This document shows positions 57,448-64,000 of a stretch of 64,000 nt of DNA, in pieces (position 1 is the stretch's first letter; each line of letters opens with the position of its first letter). This DNA comes from Coleophoma eucalyptorum (taxonomy: Eukaryota; Ascomycota; Leotiomycetes; Helotiales; Dermateaceae): assembly GCA_026120035.1 (NCBI GenBank), contig JALRME010000011.1, forward strand, positions 868,001 to 932,000. Direction: 5' to 3'. Made by a program: the position numbers and the translations under genes. The notes beneath the pieces are model-generated. The model did no database searches, was not told the origin of the DNA, and worked only from the letters and a program-made list of their open reading frames with translations.

Positions 57448-59772
57448 ATGGTTGGCGTTAAGACTGTTCTGTCTCTCGCGGCAGCTGTGCAAGCAGTTGT
57501 TGGTTCGCCCATTTCGTCTCGAACACCATATTCTGTCAAGGAGACGCACATTGTTCCTCGGGGATGGAGCAAGATTGCGGAAGCTCCTAAGGCTCAAACC
57601 ATCCACCTTAACATTGGTGTTAAGCAAGGTCAATTTTCTGAGTTGGAGCGTCATCTGTATGAAGGTATGTCATTTTTTCGATATCTTGCCTTCTGAAGAG
57701 AGAATCCAATGGCAACCAATCCTTCAATTGTAACTTGACATCCTCCAATCGACCTTCTTGCTAATTATTCCCCTTTATCAGTTTCCGACCCATTCCACTC
57801 CCGCTATGGCCAGCACTTGAGCGCTGAAGATGTTCACGATCTTGTGAGGCCTAGCGACAAGGCTTTGGATATGGTCCATGAATGGTTGGCCGACAATGGG
57901 ATCGAAGACCTTTCGTATAGCGCTACAAAGGATTGGATCTCTGTATCCATTCCCGTAGATACCGCCGAGCGCTTGCTGGACACCAAATACAGTGTTTACG
58001 AGCATGAAGATGGTGCTCGTCTTGTTCGAACTTCGCAGTGGTCGCTTCCACAGCATCTTCACGAGCATGTTGACACCGTCCAACCGACGACCTCGTTCAT
58101 GCGATATGTCGCCCAGGGAAGTACCGTTTACAACAACGCACCTCCCGCTGGCGGATATTCAGCCCCATCGAATGCGACACTCGCCAAGGTTTGCAACGCC
58201 TCCGCAGTGACCATTGAGTGCTTCAAGACCCTTTACAACGTCCTTGGATATGAACCAAAACAGTTGAAAACCATCAAAGCTGCATTCACAAACTATCTTG
58301 ATCAGCTCCCACTTCGACCAGACGCCAAACTTTTCCTTGAACAGTATCGTCCCGACGTCGACTCTAATATTGCGGATACTTTCCCACAAATATCAATCAA
58401 CGGTGGTGTGATTCAAGTAAGTTTACTAATTTCTGAGACATAATTCCTTAAACGATTTAGATCTGGAAGCTGACACCGAAAAGCCTGAAGGACCTGGATC
58501 CTTTCTTCCTGCCAACACTACGTACGGCTATGGAGAGGCAAATCTCGACGCCCAAACCCTTCTCGGAATGATCAGTCCACTTGAAGTCACCTCGTACTCG
58601 ACTGCTGGAGCACCACCCTCCATTTCCACTATCGATACCCCAGAAAATGGCAGTGAACCTTACCTTGTCTGGTTAAAATACATTCTCGGTCTCAAGACTG
58701 TCCCTCAAGTTATCAGCACATCGTATGGAGACGAAGAGCAGTCCGTTCCAAAATCATATGCCATCCGTGCATGCCAAGAGTTTGCTCAGTTAGGTGCTCG
58801 CGGTGTTACAGTCGCATTCAGCAGCGGTGACAGTGGTGTTGGAGGGAGTCCCGGTTGCTTTGTTGTTGGAACCAACCAAAGCACATTCCTCCCAGCTTTT
58901 CCCTCCTCCTGCCCATATGTCACGACAGTTGGTGCAACGAAGAACTTTGATCCAGAGGTAAGAAAAACTGATTCGAAGTCCTTGATTTTGTTTCTTTCAG
59001 TTGGATATTTTCCTTTCACTCTCCATGAATCGTAATTGTTGAGACATGACTTTCCTCATATCTCAAAATTCCTGACAGAATGGGAGGTTTTTCAAGTGTA
59101 GTAACTCGGAAAGATCTGAGAACTCGGAACTTATCCGGGAGAATCATTCATTGCTCTTAGGACATCCGTGTTTTTTGTTACTCCCGATTACTAGCAGTTC
59201 TCATGACTACCTTTCAAACTCATATGGGCCTAAAACACGATGCTAACTACTATTTCTAGGTCGTTGCTGGATGGCTTCCTGGAGACTTTCTTGAGGGAAG
59301 AAATGTAACCTCGACTTACTCTAGCGGTGGTGGTTTCAGCAACTACTTTGAGCAGCCATCCTACCAGTCCAAGGTCGTCAATGCGTATGTTAAAAGCCTC
59401 AACGGAACATATGATGGCTTGTACAACAAAACAGGCCGCGCATATCCCGATCTCGCTGCCCAAGGCCAATTCTTTTCTATTTGGTATAATGGCACTTTGG
59501 GCTACGCCAGTGGGACCAGTGCGTCCACTCCGCTTACAGCTAGCATTATCACCCTGGTCAACGATGCGTTGGTCTCTGCTGGCAAACCCGTACTGGGATT
59601 CTTGAACCCATTCTTGTATTCCAAGGGGTACAAAGCTTTTAATGATATTACTAGCGGAAGCGCGATTGGTTGTGGTGTAGATGGATTTCCAGCTACCAAG
59701 GGCTGGGATGCTGTTACTGGGTTTGGAACTCCCGACTTCAAGGAGTTGGTTGCCCTTGCCATGAAGAAGTAA
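57448..59772 (+). CDS. Secreted S53 serine-carboxyl peptidase (sedolisin/TPP1-like)
   Basis: Four exons: 57448-57664, 57782-58416, 58484-58957 and 59260-59772. The ATG at 57448 starts a signal peptide (MVGVKTVLSLAAAVQAVVGS). The propeptide follows (PFHSRYGQHLSAEDVHDLV, a Pro-kumamolisin/activation domain). The catalytic Glu and Asp are in YGEANLDAQT, the oxyanion Asp is in AFSSGDSGVG, and the nucleophile Ser is in ASGTSASTPLTAS. The C-terminal Ca-binding region is KAFNDITSGSAIGCGVDGFP...GFGTPDF. The third exon starts at PEGPGSF, using the acceptor GAAAAG with a CTGAC branch site; the nearer TTTAG acceptor breaks the frame. N-glycosylation sites are present. It acts outside the cell at acid pH to degrade proteins, as tripeptidyl- or endopeptidase. 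Confidence 0.92.
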
Positions 59773-60196
59773 GGTTACCTTAGCAGATTATCGATCTGGA
59801 AATGTATTCAACAATAATTAATCAAGCCCACTACGACACTTTTCCTCCGTGGTGGTACTAAGTAAATATTAGTTATGTATGTTGAGCTTATTCGGAGTTG
59901 ATTGGTCCGTCGGGTTTCGGACGTTTCCCAGCAATCCCGCCGTGATTTCAAGCGACCTGATTCGGATGTTAGTCCTTACCTAAGCCACAAGCCCTCTCCT
60001 CTCCTCTCACCTCTCACCTCCTACCACTCGTTTTATAAACCTGCTTACCTTACTTTTGCTCACTATTTCACTATTTACTGTTCGGTCTAGAGCTTCTTCA
60101 TTATAAGCCCGTGTATTTTATAGAACGTGCCTCACAATAACCCACTTCGTATGGTCCTAACAGCCCTAGCCGTGTCTGCATAGCACACAGCAAAAT
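59773..60196. other. Intergenic region
   Basis: About 424 bp between the peptidase and the next Zn2Cys6 gene on the same strand. A pyrimidine-rich segment at about 59993-60080 is probably part of the downstream promoter. Nothing else was recognised. Confidence 0.4.
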
Positions 60197-62168
60197 ATGG
60201 ACCAGCAGACATCAAAGTCTCTTGGTACTCCGGCGCCATATGGCTATGCATGTACGAACTGTGCTCGGTCTAAGTGTAAATGTATCATTCGCAGTGTTAG
60301 CGGGTGCGAAAGGTTGGTAACCTACTACAAGCAAGGTCGTACATGTACTTGTAGGGCATGAACATTGACGTTGTTAGATGCCGTCGATTGAAGCTTGAAT
60401 GCCGCCAGGGAGAGAAGGTGCGACGTCGTGGTTCACGAAAGCCTGCTGCATCCAAGACAACTCGGCTTGAGGAAAAGTTAGATAGCCTCGTATCTCTAAT
60501 CAAGGCTGGAACACAAGTCACCACACCCACTCACAGTCAATCCGAAGGAGGCTCAGTTTCAAGCAGCACAAATGGCAATAGCTACGAAGAACCCATCTTG
60601 TCACAAGCCACTAGCAGTTACATGGCCTCTCCGTACAATTCCCCTCCGTCGAGTATTGATGACACGAGACTTGAAATCTCTCCAGTCGATGCAGAGGAAA
60701 ATCTCGCAAATTTTCAGACTTTCAAATCAAAATACTTTCCATTCTCTTCCATCCCATCCACAACCGGAGCTCAGCAACTTCGCCGGGAACGGCCGTTTCT
60801 ATGGCTTTGCATAATGGCAATAAGCTCAAAATCAGTCTCAGAACAGCAGCTGTTGGCTAGCAAAATACGACACACGGTAGCACAGGAGATTATAATTGAA
60901 TCCGAAAAGAACATCGATCACCTCCTGGGACTTCTGGTATTTATTGGTTGGTATGGTATATGTCAGTCATGAAATTAGAACCTCAAACACTGACCCCTCG
61001 TGCTTAGGGCGCATTGCCATGTTCACAGCAAGCCTTTCCTGACCGTTTTTTCTCAGCTCGCAATGTCTATAATCTTTGAACTGGGTTTAAATAACCCTAT
61101 TCCTCAGGAGACCCAGATGCTACCTTGTGTGAAACAAAAAGATAAGTGCAAAAGACCTCTTACTCCTCGGACATTAGAAGGGCGGAGAGCTCTGCTTGGC
61201 TGCTTCGTGGTTACATCAATGTACGTCCAAAAGTTAGTTAATCTTCGAATCACACGCTAATAATTTTCAGAATATCATCGTTCTTACAGAAAATTGATGC
61301 CCTCCGTTGGACACCACATATGGACGAGTGCCTTCAATTCATCGCTGATAGAAAGGAGTGCCTTAATGATGAGATATTGGTGGAGCAAGTACGGCTACAA
61401 CTGATTCTTGAAAGAATGGCCCATGGCACATTACCACACGAGGCATTGGAATTTACCGGATATACTGGACCATATCCGTCTCTTTATCTTGATACGTTCT
61501 ATTCACAACTACATGCAATCAAAACTAGGCTTATAGCTCAACCTCAACCCCATGGTAAGTTACCACGCACCGATGCATCTGCGATTCCAACTCATGTTAT
61601 AGTAGAGGCGATACTTTTACACCTTTACAGCTCGGAGCTAGAGATTGCGCTCCCACTAACCTGTCTCCAAAACAACCAATTAATATTGCAAGACCGGAAA
61701 TATCTCATAATCGGTATTGAGGCCTTGAAGTCTTGGTTCAATGTCTTCTTTACAATAGCACCGACCGCCTACATCGGATTCCCATTCGCCATATTCACGC
61801 AGCTTATCCGCTGCATAACCACACTCTACCGGCTTACAACTCTCGATGACTCAAGCTGGGACCAAGAGGGTACCTTGAAGATAGCCGAGCCGCTTCTCAT
61901 TTTAGATCGTGTCACCAATAACCTGGACCAAGTGAAATACTTCGCTGGATTGGACAATAGTGAGAGCCCCGGAGCAGACTCATTCTCTCAAGCCGCGCAA
62001 ATGTTTCGCTCTCTTCGGCCTATATGGGAAGCAAAATTGAGCCCCGATGAGCTCTCAAATATTTCCATTCCGCCGAGTATGAATGACGGTTTTTCGCCGG
62101 ATGCCCTTGCATTCGAGTTTCTCGATAATGATTGGATCATGGATTTTATTCTTTCTCCAAACTGCTAA
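60197..62168 (+). CDS. Zn2Cys6 transcription factor next to the DHA2 efflux gene
   Basis: Exon 1 (60197-60312) and exon 2 (from 60378) join to form the zinc cluster CTNCARSKCKC..GCER|CRRLKLEC. The pattern is C-x2-C-x6-C-x7-C-x2-C-x6-C, with an extra Cys inside the first x6 stretch. A linker with a short coiled coil follows (KTTRLEEKLDSLVSLIKAG). Later exons cover the regulatory region (QLAMSIIFELGLNNPIPQ, RRALLGCFVVTSM, SSFLQKIDALRWTPHMDECL), ending in an acidic, hydrophobic tail (FLDNDWIMDFI) like an activation domain. Stop at 62168. The overall layout resembles fungal factors of secondary-metabolite and toxin-efflux loci. It is nuclear. Same-strand placement 0.7 kb before a DHA2 pump suggests that it controls it. 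Confidence 0.87.
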
Positions 62169-62414
62169 TTCTGCTCAAGTCTTAAGCATATTTATGTAGA
62201 ATTTTTCGATGTTATTTTCTCGGGTGTTTGGGTATCGAGTACCTCTACAAGAACTAGGCAAAATGGTCTTCGGTTTAGGTGGTGAGGCGTAGGAGTTAGG
62301 TGATGACTACTCTGCTGAATAGATACAGCATTGACAAAAAATGGGTCAATTTTTAATCAAAGACTTTCATTTTTGAGATCGTCTCTACTGTTTGGCACAG
62401 CAATGTTGATCGTG

Positions 62415-62475
62415 AAAAGGAGACGGTTGGCAGCGGATTTCGGATTTCGCTGCACGGATCCCGCTGCATGTGATA
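62415..62475. repeat. Duplicated block, copy 1 (possible operator)
   Basis: This copy and the one at 62586-62646 share the identical 17-bp core tttcggatttcgctgca (62438-62454) and weaker similarity on both sides (aaaggaga... before, tg/ga-rich after). It contains several CGG triplets, the half-site of Zn2Cys6 factors. Confidence 0.6.
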
Positions 62476-62585
62476 ATCCCCTCACTCATATCAATATGCA
62501 TGCTTACCAAGTCTTACTACTCTTCCTAGGTTTTCGTACTTTAATTCTTACATTTGATGAGCCGCATTGATGTTATTGTCTAACA

Positions 62586-62646
62586 AAGGAGATGTTTAGC
62601 TGGTCGAGTTTCGGATTTCGCTGCATGAATTCCGATGAAGGTTATG
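62586..62646. repeat. Duplicated block, copy 2 (possible operator)
   Basis: Second copy of the block, with the same 17-bp core at 62609-62625. It lies about 230 bp before the DHA2 start codon, and the two cores are 171 bp apart. It could be a paired binding site for the upstream Zn2Cys6 factor; that role is inferred. Confidence 0.6.
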
Positions 62647-62854
62647 ACAACGATCCCGTGAGTCATTGGCTGTAACCTCAAATCTCACTGAACTTCCCAC
62701 TTCTCTTCAATCTTACATATAAGCCTACTATACTTATAATTTCTCTCGCCCGTAATGCTTCAAAATATTTCATTACCAATTCGCTACTTGACCAGTTCTT
62801 CTATTTTGCTCGTTTATCCCTTAAGCGGCTTCACATCATAGACTCGTCTCCACG

Positions 62855-64000
62855 ATGGCTACTTCTCTTATCGAAAAGGAGCAACTCTCCAAAATAGAAA
62901 CGGAAAAGAAAGAACAGCAGCTGTCTAATCCTGCATCTGAAGGCTCACAACCAGATTCCAGTGAAAATTTTGAGCAAGCAGCAGAGGCTCCTGCGGCCAC
63001 CCAAGAGCAGGAGTGGGTTTCTGGTCTTAAGCTTCTTCCTATAATAATTGCCATTACTCTGGGATGTTTCCTCATGCTGCTTGATACATCTATAGTAGTA
63101 ACAGTAAGTATTAAAGCCCTTCATGTATTATTTACTGTCTACTAACAAGTCAATATAGGCTACCCCTATCATCACAAGCGATTTCCATTCACTGCCGGAC
63201 GTGGGATGGTACGGCGCTGCATATCAACTTGCATGGTACGCTATTTCCGCTCCTTTTGTAGCTATCGTACTGATATGGTTATTCTAGTGCTGTACTTCAA
63301 CCACTGACTGGCAAATTCTACTCGAGTTTTAAGTCAAAGGTCAGAAAGATTGTTCCATGCCCTATTTTTCGCCATTCATTCGCTAACTCCTTATACGTAG
63401 TGGACTTTCATGGCCTTCTTTGCCATCTTTGAACTGGGCTCATTGATATGCGGTGTTGCTACTTCCTCGAAAATGTTGATTGTTGGACGAGCAGTGGCCG
63501 GAATGGGGTCTTCGGGTATCATGAACGGCGCTTTTACCATTATTGCTGGATGCGTTCCTATGGCCAAAAGACCAGGTAAGTTGCTCTAAACTTCTGGATT
63601 TGCAATTGATTGATAATTATGAAAGCTCTCATCGGATTTGTTAGTGGTGGTAAGTCTGAACCTATCAAAAACGATTGACTCTATGTTTATGATTGTCCCA
63701 GCTGCACAGCTTGGACTGGTAATAGGGCCATTAATCGGAGGCGCACTAACACAGTACACTACTTGGAGATGGTGTAAGTCAACCATTTTCCCTTTCCATA
63801 TTCTATCCCTTGTTCTGATTTCGTCTCAATATAGGCTTCTACATCAATATCCCCATTGGGGGGCTCCTCGCAACACTACTAGTATTTTCCCATGTTCCAG
63901 ACCAGATCCCTAAACCCCCGGCCATGTCAGCTATGCGCAAACTCCTACCCAAACTAGATCTCATAGGATTTGGGCTCTTCGCACCCGCTGCTATCCAGCT
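62855..64000 (+). CDS. DHA2-family MFS drug efflux transporter, partial (5' part)
   Basis: ATG at 62855; the gene runs off the right edge. The acidic Gln/Glu-rich N-terminus ([20 protein letters not shown]) precedes the first transmembrane segment ([20 protein letters not shown]). Further exons give [75 protein letters not shown] and motif [21 protein letters not shown], then [16 protein letters not shown]. Motif C and the FYINIPIGG block are typical of 14-helix drug:H+ antiporters such as AflT- or ToxA-like pumps. About six introns of 50-70 nt are seen. It sits in the plasma membrane and exports toxic or self-made compounds. It follows a Zn2Cys6 gene. Confidence 0.9.

Larger units (their letters stand above)
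62169..62854. promoter_or_regulatory. Promoter region of the DHA2 efflux gene
   Basis: About 686 bp between the transcription factor and the transporter. Besides the two duplicated blocks it holds a pyrimidine-rich stretch at about 62690-62850 typical of fungal transcription starts. Confidence 0.5.

Noticed and set aside
58417..58483. Frameshift in the S53 peptidase at intron 2
   Set aside because: Using the nearest acceptor (TTTAG) breaks the frame, but the acceptor 23 nt further on, with a CTGAC branch site, restores it and gives a natural sequence.
1..64000. tRNA, rRNA or CRISPR arrays
   Set aside because: No cloverleaf-like tRNA, no rRNA block and no regularly spaced repeats were found by eye; CRISPR is not expected in a fungal nuclear genome.

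Overview
This window is nuclear DNA from a filamentous ascomycete (Pezizomycotina). Nearly every gene is cut by short GT-AG introns of about 50-120 nt with CTGAC/CTAAC-like branch points. The gene content is typical of the group: four Zn2Cys6 regulators, a P450, flavin monooxygenases, MFS and OPT transporters, a laccase, a sedolisin and an NLR-like protein. A helotialean (Leotiomycetes) source is possible, but the sequence alone cannot decide it. Intergenic DNA is long and AT-rich and carries solo LTRs, as expected of an accessory region.

Region 1 (1-10.4 kb) looks like an immune or allorecognition locus. An NLR-like gene (degenerate alpha/beta-hydrolase, NACHT-like, winged-helix and ankyrin parts; minus strand, running off the left edge) diverges from an unassigned 306-aa beta-rich protein. 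Next comes a 1047-aa ankyrin-subtilisin (S8) protease with an intact Asp-His-Ser triad, and then a tiny two-exon gene for a 57-aa single-pass membrane protein. The NLR-like protein appears to have lost both the hydrolase nucleophile and the P-loop. The arrangement recalls fungal loci where a subtilisin-like protease activates a neighbouring death effector (HET-Q2/HET-Q1), but the 306-aa protein is not recognisably a gasdermin. This is the best candidate here for an undescribed system.

Region 2 (10.4-17.6 kb) is gene-poor. It holds one protein with a probable permuted papain fold (His106/Cys205) and an orphan exon-like fragment. Region 3 (17.6-24.9 kb) has a Zn2Cys6 factor convergent with a membrane-anchored laccase-like multicopper oxidase, which is divergent from a secreted phospholipase C-type phosphoesterase.

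Region 4 (25.6-54.5 kb) is a string of oxidative and transport genes: P450, Zn2Cys6 factor, NTF2-like protein, salicylate-hydroxylase-like monooxygenase, MFS transporter, OPT transporter, TetX/PHBH-like monooxygenase, sugar-porter MFS, nitrilase/cyanide hydratase-like enzyme, a second Zn2Cys6 factor, and a NAPE-PLD-like metallo-hydrolase. There is no PKS, NRPS or terpene synthase, so a catabolic or detoxifying role fits better than a classical biosynthetic cluster. Three solo LTRs with perfect 5-bp target duplications lie among these genes (30.2, 31.5 and 36.6 kb).

Region 5 (57.4-64 kb) has a secreted S53 peptidase, a Zn2Cys6 factor and the start of a DHA2-type drug efflux MFS gene. Just before the MFS gene is a duplicated block of about 60 bp with an identical 17-bp core. 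Exon boundaries were inferred by eye from reading frame, splice consensus and family resemblance.
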